A stretch of DNA of 21,546 bases from JBALVT01 sp045110675 (GTDB lineage: Bacteria > Pseudomonadota > Gammaproteobacteria > Pseudomonadales > Halieaceae): the NCBI GenBank assembly GCA_045110675.1, contig JBGCGJ010000022.1, forward strand, positions 1 through 21,546, written 5' to 3'. The position numbers and the translations under genes were made by a program. This document shows, in pieces, positions 8,436-15,245 of the stretch (the stretch's first letter is position 1; every line of letters begins with the position of its first letter). The notes under the pieces were generated by a model. It was not told the origin of the DNA and did no database searches. It saw only the letters and a list, made by a program, of their open reading frames with translations.

Positions 8436-9210
8436 GGTAGTGACAAGTTAAAAGCCAGAGACGAAAAATTTCGAATTTCTAGCTTCAGGCAACCGTCCTT
8501 CTCCATTCGCTGAACGCACTGATCCTGAGATTTCTATAGTGTTCAGCTTTGACCAGATGCCTGCCAAGGTTAAATAAATTTGAAACCGCAGCATAGGTAC
8601 CAAGGAATCGCTGTGCCTGCTTGGTCGACTTAAATTTACGCATCCCCCGTTCTCGCACCCGGGTCGTCTCATGCGATTGCTCAGCCCGATTATTCTCATA
8701 CTGTTTAGTACTGTGAATCGTATCGGGAATTAATTCTCTATGAGCAACTCCATAGCTTCGCAGTTTGTCGGTCACGATCTTTCTAGGTTCGCCGCCATGA
8801 TTTCGTATTAGACGTTTAATGAATCGCTTGGCCGCAGCGCCGTCCCGCCGGGCTTGCAGGAAAACATCGACCACTTCGCCATCCTGGTCAACAGCCCGCC
8901 ATAAATAGTGCTGCGTGCCATTGATTTTGACGAAGACTTCGTCAATGTAAAATGTATCGCCATAGCCTTGGTGCTTTCGCTTTAATCGGCGGGTGTAAAT
9001 TGCCCCGAACTTTATGCACCAGAGGCGGATTGCTTCGCGACTGACTGTGATACCTCGTTCGGCAAGCAGATCTTCGATGTCGCGATGGCTAAGATTGAAT
9101 CGATAGTACAGCCATACTGCATAGCTAATAATGTCCGGTGGAAATCGGTGACGTTTATATGTGCTCATCTTCCCATTCTAGCAATTCCAGCGAGTTTATT
9201 TGGCAATACC
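8436..9210 (-). mobile_element. IS6-family insertion sequence, copy 1 (intact)
   Basis: 775 bp with one transposase gene on the minus strand. Imperfect terminal inverted repeats are visible. Reading inward, the end upstream of the transposase is GGTATTGCCAAATAAAC (complement of 9194-9210) and the other end is GGTAGTGACAAGTTAAA (8436-8452). Both resemble the ends of the copy at 20580-21355 (GGTTCTGCCAAGTAAAC and GGTTCCGCCAAGTTAAC), and the element lengths match (775 and 776 bp). The flanking 8-mers, taatatct and taatttag, share only 5 of 8 positions, so no clear target duplication remains. The ends are more diverged than those of the other copies, suggesting an older or distinct lineage. Confidence 0.85.
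8485..9168 (-). CDS. IS6-family DDE transposase (copy 1)
   Basis: 227 residues, the usual length for the family. It starts MSTYKRHRFPPDIISYAVW, a short helix-turn-helix follows (LSHRDIEDLLAERGITVSRE), then the DDE catalytic core. The catalytic residues are D76 in YIDEVFVKI, D134 in IVTDKLRSY and E163 in NNRAEQSHE. It is clearly related to the transposase at 20622-21305 but differs at many positions across its length, so the two elements did not arise by a recent duplication of each other. No frameshift or premature stop is seen, so it is potentially active. The start ATG is preceded by GGGAAG at an acceptable distance. Confidence 0.95.
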   Translation of the reverse strand: MSTYKRHRFPPDIISYAVWLYYRFNLSHRDIEDLLAERGITVSREAIRLWCIKFGAIYTRRLKRKHQGYGDTFYIDEVFVKINGTQHYLWRAVDQDGEVVDVFLQARRDGAAAKRFIKRLIRNHGGEPRKIVTDKLRSYGVAHRELIPDTIHSTKQYENNRAEQSHETTRVRERGMRKFKSTKQAQRFLGTYAAVSNLFNLGRHLVKAEHYRNLRISAFSEWRRTVA

Positions 9211-9312
9211 TAATTTAGGGCGAATCTATGGTCGATATTCCGCCGGTTAAGATTGGCTGTGATGATAGCCAGTCAACGTCGCTATACTTTGGAGACCCGC
9301 TGGCAAAATCTT

Positions 9313-9924
9313 TCAGAAAATGGCATCAATACCCAACGAAGCGATGAGTTGGTAGTAACCAGTAAAGACAAGTACAAAAAATAAGATAATCAACATCTCA
9401 TGCTTGTAACCATGCCGATGAAAGAAGTTTCTATCGCGATGATGAACAACATCTATGAGTTCATCGGCAAACTGAATGGACAAAAATGTACCCACACCCG
9501 AGAGTAAAATTACGCTCCAGTACGGATATGGCATGGTTAGAATTGCATGCAAGAGCCTTGTCAGTGTGGTTGTTTCATAAAACTGGGAAAAATAGATCAA
9601 ACAAACGATGTTGACTGTGATCGCGAATACCCATACGGCAATTTCAGAGATTAACATGCGTACGCCAAATAGCAGTCGGAGTGGAAAGTCCAAGAGAAAC
9701 CCTGCGTCAGCAATCGGCGTGCACAGAACAAAGAAGGTCCAGGTCAGAACGGATGCGATACCACCTGTCATTACGTCGTATTGAAAACTCAAATAAGAAA
9801 AGTACACCACTAGTACTAAGCAAAGCAGAAGAAACTTAGAGATCAGCTGCTTCTTAGGGTGCAAACCATTTTTCATGGATGAATTGTCCATGTCACAAGA
9901 ACGTATCCTGAATAAGATTTTCAC
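9313..9924 (-). CDS. Multi-pass membrane protein of unknown function
   Basis: 203 residues with about five hydrophobic segments (approximately 28-47, 53-72, 88-113, 133-152 and 174-195) and a short Lys-rich N-terminus, so an inner-membrane protein. A polar, His-rich stretch (VVHHRDRNFFHRHGYKHE, about 158-175) lies between the last two segments and could bind metal or simply be a loop. I do not recognise the family. The longest frame uses a GTG start; ATG at 9891 or 9876 would give 192 or 187 residues and keep every membrane segment. No convincing Shine-Dalgarno decides between them. It stands alone between an IS6 element and a toxin-antitoxin pair, all three on the minus strand, so it is probably accessory cargo. 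Confidence 0.6.
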   Translation of the reverse strand: MKILFRIRSCDMDNSSMKNGLHPKKQLISKFLLLCLVLVVYFSYLSFQYDVMTGGIASVLTWTFFVLCTPIADAGFLLDFPLRLLFGVRMLISEIAVWVFAITVNIVCLIYFSQFYETTTLTRLLHAILTMPYPYWSVILLSGVGTFLSIQFADELIDVVHHRDRNFFHRHGYKHEMLIILFFVLVFTGYYQLIASLGIDAIF

Positions 9925-10137
9925 CGAGTATACAGACTTCCCCGGTAATTTTTTGCGCCTCTACATCAATTTCTAACACATCTCTATCTTGAGCTGCACT
10001 AGTACATAGCCTCCACTCGGCCGAAAGCCACCGGGATCTATGTTTTCTTTCCAGATTATGGTTCCTACCTCCGAAAAGGCTTTCTAGCTCCGGGAGCTGG
10101 CCTCGTTTTGAATTGAAACCCGTTATTCGAGAAGGAG

Positions 10138-10164
10138 CGGTGAAGACTTTTTAAGAATTCACCG
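10138..10164 (-). other. Hairpin at the end of the parDE operon
   Basis: CGGTGAA and TTCACCG form a perfect 7-bp stem around a 13-nt loop, overlapping the toxin stop codon. No T-run follows on the minus strand, so it is not a standard intrinsic terminator, but it may protect or end the parDE mRNA. The rest of the 234-bp space between the toxin gene and the membrane-protein gene shows no coding signal that I can support. Confidence 0.25.
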
Positions 10165-10470
10165 GCCCGCTTCTGAATCTTCCAAATGACTATCAACATC
10201 CATGCTTTCATGGAGAACACGTACAAGGTTAATGCCATCAGCGAGCGCCAAATAGACGATCAGATGATGTCCGTGATGATGGATTCTTACCGGTGGTTCG
10301 AGTTCAGTACGCTCACGGCAGATTAAAGGCTGACCAGCCAGTTGCTTAATGACAACATCCAGTTCATCCAGGTATTTATCTGCCTGCTGTTCACCCCATT
10401 CTTTGAATGTATACAGCCAAATATCGATTAAATCCTGTTCGACTAACGTCTGCTTGATAATTCTGGACAT
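10159..10470 (-). CDS. parE: ParE/RelE-superfamily toxin
   Basis: 103 residues. The fold pattern is helix-helix (QTLVEQDLIDIWLYTFKEWGEQQADKYLDELD), then a beta-sheet (EPPVRIHHHGHHLIVYLA...INLVRVLHESMD), characteristic of ParE. VRVLHESMD corresponds to the last strand and helix where most ParE proteins have I.RVLH..MD. ParE toxins poison DNA gyrase, and this one carries the hallmark RVLH motif; whether it targets gyrase cannot be read here. Its ATG overlaps the antitoxin stop by one base (TAATG), the usual antitoxin-first order. It is expected to be neutralised by the upstream ParD. Confidence 0.88.
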   Translation of the reverse strand: MSRIIKQTLVEQDLIDIWLYTFKEWGEQQADKYLDELDVVIKQLAGQPLICRERTELEPPVRIHHHGHHLIVYLALADGINLVRVLHESMDVDSHLEDSEAGR

Positions 10471-10721
10471 TATTTCGATTCAAGCCCGGCCAACCGTTTC
10501 GCCTTCCGTTTTATGGAGGCGATATCGAGATCACCGGCTTGGGCACTCTCTATACCCAAGCTAATAGCGGCCTGTAGCGCGGCAAGCTTATCGCCTTCCT
10601 GTTGATCCTTTCGGATCAAATCTCGTACGTAATCACTGGAAGTGGCGTATTTGCCTCCATCAATCTGGGCCTGAACCCAATCTTTCATCGGGTCAGGTAC
10701 TGAAATATTCATAGTAGCCAT
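10470..10721 (-). CDS. parD: ParD-type antitoxin (ribbon-helix-helix)
   Basis: 83 residues from the chosen start. The sequence opens with MATMNISVPDPMKDWV, the beta strand and first helix of a ribbon-helix-helix DNA-binding domain. This is followed by GGKYATSSDYVRDLIRKDQ, the second helix and a very typical ParD phrase. The C-terminal half (DKLAALQAAISLGIESAQAGD) matches the toxin-binding arm. ATG at 10721 is preferred over an upstream ATG at 10760 because GGGGAGG lies 5 nt before it and the domain starts there. It is translated just before the toxin and should both bind the toxin and repress the shared promoter. Confidence 0.9.
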   Translation of the reverse strand: MATMNISVPDPMKDWVQAQIDGGKYATSSDYVRDLIRKDQQEGDKLAALQAAISLGIESAQAGDLDIASIKRKAKRLAGLESK

Positions 10722-10738
10722 AGCGGCCTCCCCACTAA

Positions 10739-10780
10739 TGTCAGATAGACAGTATGACAATATATGTCAATTATTGTCAA
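10739..10780 (-). promoter_or_regulatory. parDE promoter and operator
   Basis: Read on the minus strand, TTGACA (10770-10765) and TATCTG (10747-10742) are separated by 17 bp, a good sigma-70 promoter. A TGACA-ATATA-TGTCA inverted repeat (10755-10769) covers the -35 region and part of the spacer. Further TGTCA half-sites lie at 10739-10743 and 10775-10779. Clusters of palindromic half-sites over the promoter are what a ribbon-helix-helix ParD needs for cooperative autorepression. Confidence 0.6.
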
Positions 10781-10894
10781 ATCGGTCACGATGTGCCCAC
10801 TGGCTAGGTGAGGTTTTGGCGCAAAGTTGGCGGGCTCAGCGAGCGATTCTATACTCGGTTGCCAGTAACACATCATTCACGGGACAACAAATGA

Positions 10895-11549
10895 GGTTCT
10901 ACCAAGTAAACCGCGAGAAATTGGTAGAATCGGCTCATGAACATATATAAACGCCACAGATTCCTGTCGGATGTTTTCAGTTACTCCGCTTAGCTTTACT
11001 ACCGCTTTAACTTCAGCCACCGAGATATTGAAGATCTACTCGCTGAACGCGGCATCACTGTTAGCCCCGAAGCGATCCGCCTTTGGTGTAACACGTTCGG
11101 TGCCATTTACACCCGACGCTTGAAAAGAAAGCGCCAAGGTTATGGAGACACGTTCTTTATCGACGAAGTCTTCGTAAAGATCAACGGCAAGCAGCATTAT
11201 CTGTGGCGTGCTGTTGATCAAGATAGTGTGGTGGATGATGTGTATCTACAGGCGCGGCGTGACGGAGCAGCAGCAAAGCTGCTTCTTCGGGCGTCTGCTG
11301 AGAAAGCATGGCAGCGTACCCAGGAAGGTTGTGACAGATAAGTTGCGCAGCTATAACGTTGCTCACCGTGAACTGATCCCTGACACTATTCATGAAAATA
11401 AGAGATATGCCAACAATCGCGCCGAGCAGTCACATGAATCGACTCGGGTTCGTGAACGGGTTATGAGGGAATTCAAATCGATTGAGCGGCCCAGCGATTC
11501 GTGACTGCACATGCTGCCGTGTCCAATCTCTTCAATCTTGGAAGGCAGC
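10895..11549 (+). mobile_element. IS6-family remnant, copy 2 (3' end lost)
   Basis: The left end GGTTCTACCAAGTAAACC is intact and the sequence stays collinear with the copy at 20580 for about 650 bp at roughly 90% or better identity. Similarity stops around 11547-11551, inside the transposase gene, where apbE sequence begins. The last roughly 125 bp and the right terminal repeat are missing. The element has the same orientation as the intact copy 9.7 kb downstream, so the pair is a substrate for homologous recombination. Confidence 0.9.
10937..11549 (+). pseudogene. Broken IS6-family transposase
   Basis: The start ATG at 10937 aligns with that of the intact copy, but the gene is dead. An in-frame TAG replaces the Trp codon of SVWLYY near 10996. 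A frameshift occurs around 11278-11300, where the intact copy reads AAKRFFGRL, and another around 11486 next to gagcggccc. The catalytic segments IDEVFVKING, VTDKLRSYN and NNRAEQSHES are still recognisable but in different frames. The 3' end is joined to apbE. Confidence 0.92.
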
Positions 11550-12023
11550 TACCATCCCCGCAGGAAGTGAAATCTCTTTTGGGCCTTCTAGGTCTAGGGC
11601 AAGCTACCTGGAATTCTTCAGAATGTCATCTTCCACCCGGTATGCAAATTGACTTTGGGGGTATCGGCAAAGAATACGCCGTCGACAGAGTGCTGGTCCC
11701 ATTGAGCGAGCAGTTAGATGCACCGATGCTCGTCAATTTTGGTGGCGATATCGCGACCAATCGGAGTCGCGAAAACCGGTCCTGGTTGATTGGAGTAGCA
11801 AATCCACTTGATGAAGGAGCGCAAGCGCTGCTAGAAATTCGCAGCGGTGGCCTTGCTACCAGTGGCAGCAGTCATCGTTATATTGTGAACAATGGGCGCA
11901 GGTATAGCCATGTCCTCAACCCCCTCACGGGCTGGCCTGCTGGCGACTTACGCTATGTTGCAGGGCGAGAATGCCGAGGCTTATCTGGAAGAGCAGGGGG
12001 TTGTTTTCTGGGCGATTAGATAG
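11550..12023 (+). pseudogene. apbE: apbE remnant: FAD:protein FMN transferase
   Basis: ApbE proteins attach FMN covalently to Thr of flavoproteins in the envelope. The central part of the family is plain: MQIDFGGIGKEYAVDRVL, then MLVNFGGDIATN, then GLATSGSSHRYI and YSHVLNPLTGWP. The N-terminal third, including the signal peptide and the first part of the FAD site, is absent because homology begins exactly at the IS6 junction. After TGWP the expected segment of about 20-30 residues is missing and the frame shifts. The true C-terminus (LATYAMLQGENAEAYLEEQG) continues in another frame and ends at TAG 12021-12023. A short ctggc repeat flanks the internal deletion. In the first frame the remnant is fused in-frame to the IS tail and stops at 12019. 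It is not expected to be functional. Its flavoprotein partner is not in this window. Confidence 0.9.
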
Positions 12024-12136
12024 CTCTTATTGTTTCGTCCCGGTGTCTAACCACAGCTCATTGTGACCCGATTATCTGGTGATTGGGAACGAAATAGCCG
12101 TACAGAAGAAATCCACTTCTCGGTTTACAAACTTCG

Positions 12137-12158
12137 TAAGATTTCGTTAAGGAATGAT
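12137..12158 (+). promoter_or_regulatory. Possible response-regulator direct repeat
   Basis: TAAGATTTCGT is followed directly by TAAGGAATGAT, giving TAAG at an 11-bp period, 52 nt before the TPR gene. The first half resembles the 11-mers of the better box at 12957-12978 (7 of 11 positions). This could be a weaker site for the same OmpR-type regulator. The match is short and may be chance. Confidence 0.25.
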
Positions 12159-12210
12159 GTGTAGAGTTGTGTCCAACTTGGTCATACCTATACCTCATTT
12201 GGGAGTTAAC

Positions 12211-12840
12211 ATGAGTCGTAATTATCATTGTTTCGGTTATCTTTTTGCGGTTGCAGTTGCGATGCCAGCGGCTGCTATTGGGCCACAGGCCGAGGCAGTA
12301 CAGCGGGCCTGGGACAACGCACAATTTGGTCTTGATGGCGATGAAAGTAAGACAGCCATGAAAAAGCTGGTCGCTGAATGTGAGTCACTTGTTACGAAGC
12401 ATGCCGAAGATGCTGAGGTACTCACCTGGTGCGGTATCACCAATTCCACGTTCGCCGGGATGGTTGGCGCACTGTCCGCAATGAAGTATGCCAAGGCTGC
12501 CAAGGCCAACCTTGAAAAGGCTATTGAGCTTGCTCCCGATGTAGTGAATGGTGGGGCTAAAAGCAGTTTAGGCACACTCTACTTTAAGGTTCCCGGTTGG
12601 CCCATTGGTTTCGGTAATGACGACAAGGCCAGGGAATTACTCACCGCAGGCCTAGCGATCAATCCTGAGGGTATAGACAGTAATTATTTTTACGCTGATT
12701 TTCTAATAGAAGAAAAGGACTTTGCCTCCGCACGTATCCATCTGGAGCGGGCTTTAGCTGCACCGGCGCGACCTGGCCGTGAAATTGCAGATGAAGGGCG
12801 ACGTGCAGACGTACAAGCAAGTTTGTTGAAACTCGATTGA
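12211..12840 (+). CDS. Secreted TPR protein, TatT-like
   Basis: 209 residues. ATG at 12211 is chosen because GGGAG lies 5 nt upstream and the protein then begins with a proper signal peptide (SRNYHCFGYLFAVAVAMPAAA, cleavage near residue 23); an in-frame ATG at 12154 would bury it. The mature part is helical: a segment around ESKTAMKKLVAECESLV, then AKANLEKAIELAPDVVNGGAKSSLGTLYFKVPGWPIGFGND, then DKARELLTAGLAINPEGIDSNYFYADFLIEEKDFASARIHLERAL. The phrase LGxLYxKVPGWPIGFGxD is familiar from TRAP-transporter TatT-component and related TPR proteins. Such proteins are periplasmic scaffolds. It has its own space on both sides, lies downstream of the dead apbE and may have belonged with it. Family call moderate; function unknown. 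Confidence 0.7.
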   Translation: MSRNYHCFGYLFAVAVAMPAAAIGPQAEAVQRAWDNAQFGLDGDESKTAMKKLVAECESLVTKHAEDAEVLTWCGITNSTFAGMVGALSAMKYAKAAKANLEKAIELAPDVVNGGAKSSLGTLYFKVPGWPIGFGNDDKARELLTAGLAINPEGIDSNYFYADFLIEEKDFASARIHLERALAAPARPGREIADEGRRADVQASLLKLD

Positions 12841-12863
12841 CAAGGGCGTGTGCCGGTGTACAA

Positions 12864-12917
12864 AACGATCGATGTTCTTGGAATTGCTTGATGGATCGTT
12901 ACGAGTCTTATTGTTTT
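12864..12917 (+). terminator. Probable weak terminator after TPR gene
   Basis: AACGATCGAT (12864-12873) pairs with ATGGATCGTT (12891-12900) with one mismatch, around a 17-nt loop. A T-rich stretch, cttattgttttt, follows a few nt later. The loop is long and the T-run not adjacent, but the position between two transcription units is right. Confidence 0.35.
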
Positions 12918-12956
12918 TAGTCGATTATTGCTCTGCTGATAAACAGCCTGGCCTCT

Positions 12957-12978
12957 TAACGTTTAGCTAAGGTTCAGC
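12957..12978 (+). promoter_or_regulatory. Tandem 11-mer, candidate OmpR-type regulator box
   Basis: TAACGTTTAGC is followed with no gap by TAAGGTTCAGC; the two 11-mers agree at 9 of 11 positions. Two half-sites one helical turn apart on the same face are the usual target of OmpR/PhoB-family dimers, and PmrA and QseB boxes have the same 11-bp TTAA-type period. It ends 63 nt before the first gene of an operon that itself encodes an OmpR-type regulator, so autoregulation is a reasonable reading. The -10 element is not obvious. Confidence 0.45.
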
Positions 12979-13041
12979 ATCTAAAGTATCGAACCATGAG
13001 ACCACAATCGGGTTACAGAAGCAGATTATAGGTAAGCAATT

Positions 13042-13749
13042 ATGAATTTGAATCACGGCTCCAGCAAAGAGTCATTACGCCTCCCCACAAAAAACTCATC
13101 AAGCACAGAATTGGCTGTGGTTAATGTTTGTTCCTACGGGTCTCCCGAGCGAGAGCCCCTTGAGCGCTATATCTCCAGTGTTTTTCAGGCTGCCTACGGC
13201 GCAAAAATACTTGATTACCTGCCGCTCTTGTTCAGTCTGAGTCAGCCCAATGGCCACTATAGCGCCGCTTTGGGGCTGGGTAGCGCCGCACACGGTTCAC
13301 TGTTTAGTGAGCAGTATTTAAATCATTCAGTAGAGAATTATATTGACGATCATTTTGCTTGCCAATGTGGCCGCCAAAACATTATGGAGTTAGGCAACCT
13401 GGTCTCTTCTTACTCCGGGCAGAGCGCTTTTCTGTATCTTCTGGTTACCGCCGCAATGGCTCAAGCGGGCGTCGAGTATCTGCTGTTTTGCGCGAATAAA
13501 ACCGTTCGGGCATCAATCAAGCGCAGCGGTTTTACGCCTGTTGTCATCGATCAAGCTCACCCAGAGCGGCTTGGCGGTCGAGCCTCTGACTGGGGTAGTT
13601 ACTATGAAGGTGAACCCATGGTGATGCTTGGTGATATTAAACTGAGCCTGGCCCAGGCAAGTGCGCAACCGTTTATGCGCGATGTACTAAAAATCTACGC
13701 AGATCCCATCGCAACGCTCTCCAATGTCATTGTGGCTCACAATTTGTGA
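13042..13749 (+). CDS. 'Thermostable hemolysin' family, GNAT-like acyltransferase
   Basis: 235 residues, no signal peptide or membrane segment. It matches the family named after the Vibrio delta-VPH protein: ERYISSVFQAAYGAKILDYLPLL, then LFSEQYLNHSVENYI, then MELGNLVSSYSGQSAFLYLLV, then a terminal WGSYYEGEPMVMLGDI. The order (strand with acidic EQYL, 'E-x-G-N-L' strand, long helix, then SIKRSGFTPVVI) resembles the acyl-homoserine-lactone-synthase/GNAT fold, so an acyl transfer role is more credible than pore formation. The 'hemolysin' name came from an activity assay and there is nothing toxin-like here. AGG 9 nt before the ATG fixes the start. Its stop overlaps the GTG of the acyl-ligase gene by 4 bp. 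It is first in the operon and follows the tandem 11-mer box. Family firm, the acyltransferase reading is inference. Confidence 0.82.
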   Translation: MNLNHGSSKESLRLPTKNSSSTELAVVNVCSYGSPEREPLERYISSVFQAAYGAKILDYLPLLFSLSQPNGHYSAALGLGSAAHGSLFSEQYLNHSVENYIDDHFACQCGRQNIMELGNLVSSYSGQSAFLYLLVTAAMAQAGVEYLLFCANKTVRASIKRSGFTPVVIDQAHPERLGGRASDWGSYYEGEPMVMLGDIKLSLAQASAQPFMRDVLKIYADPIATLSNVIVAHNL

Positions 13750-15245
13750 GGCAGATACTGGCCGCATTGAGGCGTCGCGAGGCGCAGTCTTCCCAGTCTT
13801 GTCTTATGGTGGATGAGTCCGGAGACCACACAGTCAAAGGTTTTTTGGCGCGGGTAGAAACTTTGCAAAATTTTTTTACCCAGGAACAATCTCGCAATGT
13901 GGCATTACTGGCGGACAATGGTGCCGACTGGGCTTGTGTTGACATAGCAGTGCAAAGTGCGGGCTTGTGTATTATTCCTATTCCCACTTTCTTTACCTGC
14001 AATCAACTTGAGTACTTGTTGGATGAGGCTGGGGTGGACACCCTGATTGTTGACCCTGCAGGCATTGCACTGCTTTCCGCCAAGCTTCGATCCGAATTGC
14101 AAGCGTTCGCACCTTGTGAGGAATTTTCGGTTGCGCGGTTTAAGCGTGATCGCCAAGCTCAATATCCGACCAACACCAGTAAAGTGACTTTTACTTCGGG
14201 TTCAACCGGAAATCCTAAAGGAGTTTGCCTGTCGTCCACTCATTGCGAAAATGTAGCGTTATCTTTGGCGCAGGCTATAGAAGTTAATGCGCCCAGGCAT
14301 CTCAGTGTGTTGCCTCTGAGCGTCTTGTTGGAAAACATAGGGGGCGTTTACATGCCTTTTTTGTCGGGAGGCTGCAGCATCGTGCCACCTCTCGCCGAAC
14401 TGGGTTTTTGTGGCAGTTCGCAAATGGATGTCGGCAAATTTCTATCTTGTATTGATCGCTATAAGCCTAATACCTTGATATTGGTTCCTCAGTTTTTGCA
14501 AGTTTTGGATCATGCCTTGTCCGAGGGTTGGCGCCCACCTTCCAGCCTCGAGTTTGTCGCCGTGGGTGGTGCCAGGGTGCCACCTGCGTTGCTTGAACGC
14601 GTCGTGACGAATGGCATTCCTGTCTTTGAGGGCTATGGCCTGTCGGAATGTGCCTCGGTTGTAGCTCTGAATACGCGCAAGGGGTCTCGGCCCGGTAGCT
14701 GCGGGCGAGTGTTGGACCATGTTGAGGTCGTCTCCCAAAATGGTGAGCTTGAAGTGTCGGGCTCGACATTTCTTGGTTATCTCAACCAGCCCGATACCTG
14801 GGGTCAGACCGAGGTACTGAGCGGTGATATGGGCGAGCTAGACGCAGACGGTTACGTCACGATTACTGGGCGACGCAGTAATCTAATTATCACTAGTTAT
14901 GGTCGCAATGTAAGTCCGGAATGGGTCGAGAGTGAGCTGATGGATGCGGCAGTGTTTCACCAGCTTGTGGTTCTGGGCGACGGGCGGCCAGGCTTGGTGG
15001 CTTTGGTTTTACCCGTGGATACCGATGGCCAGGAAAATCTTATCGACGAGGCCATCGCGAAAGCCAATAGGCAGCTTCCGGACTACGCACAGGTAAAGCA
15101 CTGGATGCCGATGGAGGAGGCGATGACAGCGGACAATGGCTTGCTGACCAGCACAGGCAAGCCCCGTCGCTCCGAAATACTGAAGCACTATCAGGGTCAG
15201 ATTGATCATTTGTATGTAAAACATCAGGAGTTAATTGTTTCATGA
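13746..15245 (+). CDS. AMP-forming acyl-CoA synthetase/acyl-AMP ligase
   Basis: 499 residues of the ANL superfamily. Core motifs are intact: the P-loop FTSGSTGNPKG (149-159), FEGYGLSE (294-301), GDMGELDADGYVTITGRRSN (360-379) with the Asp and Arg that hold AMP, the hinge region after it, and the C-terminal catalytic Lys in STGKPRR (K472). It should activate a carboxylic acid with ATP and pass the acyl group to CoA or directly to a partner. No carrier-protein domain or gene is seen nearby. At 499 residues it is a little shorter than typical long-chain acyl-CoA ligases. GTG start inside the stop of the previous gene and ATGA overlap with the next show tight coupling. Its substrate cannot be read; it probably feeds the acyltransferase and oxidase beside it. 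Confidence 0.92.
   Translation: MRQILAALRRREAQSSQSCLMVDESGDHTVKGFLARVETLQNFFTQEQSRNVALLADNGADWACVDIAVQSAGLCIIPIPTFFTCNQLEYLLDEAGVDTLIVDPAGIALLSAKLRSELQAFAPCEEFSVARFKRDRQAQYPTNTSKVTFTSGSTGNPKGVCLSSTHCENVALSLAQAIEVNAPRHLSVLPLSVLLENIGGVYMPFLSGGCSIVPPLAELGFCGSSQMDVGKFLSCIDRYKPNTLILVPQFLQVLDHALSEGWRPPSSLEFVAVGGARVPPALLERVVTNGIPVFEGYGLSECASVVALNTRKGSRPGSCGRVLDHVEVVSQNGELEVSGSTFLGYLNQPDTWGQTEVLSGDMGELDADGYVTITGRRSNLIITSYGRNVSPEWVESELMDAAVFHQLVVLGDGRPGLVALVLPVDTDGQENLIDEAIAKANRQLPDYAQVKHWMPMEEAMTADNGLLTSTGKPRRSEILKHYQGQIDHLYVKHQELIVS

Noticed and set aside
8428..9218. Target-site duplication around IS copy 1
   Set aside because: Flanking 8-mers taatatct and taatttag agree at only 5 of 8 positions, close to what AT-rich DNA gives by chance.
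9229..9345. Small frame (38 codons) next to IS copy 1
   Set aside because: No ribosome binding site, no recognisable sequence, and it runs into the end of the membrane-protein gene on the other strand.
9925..10158. Integron attC site beside the toxin-antitoxin pair
   Set aside because: The hairpin at 10138-10164 lacks the GTTRRRY/RYYYAAC core pairs, and no integrase or second cassette is seen.
12154..12210. Upstream ATG for the TPR protein
   Set aside because: It lacks a Shine-Dalgarno and would put 19 residues in front of a normal signal peptide; ATG at 12211 has GGGAG before it.
13042..13749. True secreted haemolysin/toxin
   Set aside because: No signal peptide, no amphipathic pore segment and an enzyme-rich operon; the family name is historical and the sequence looks like an acyltransferase fold.
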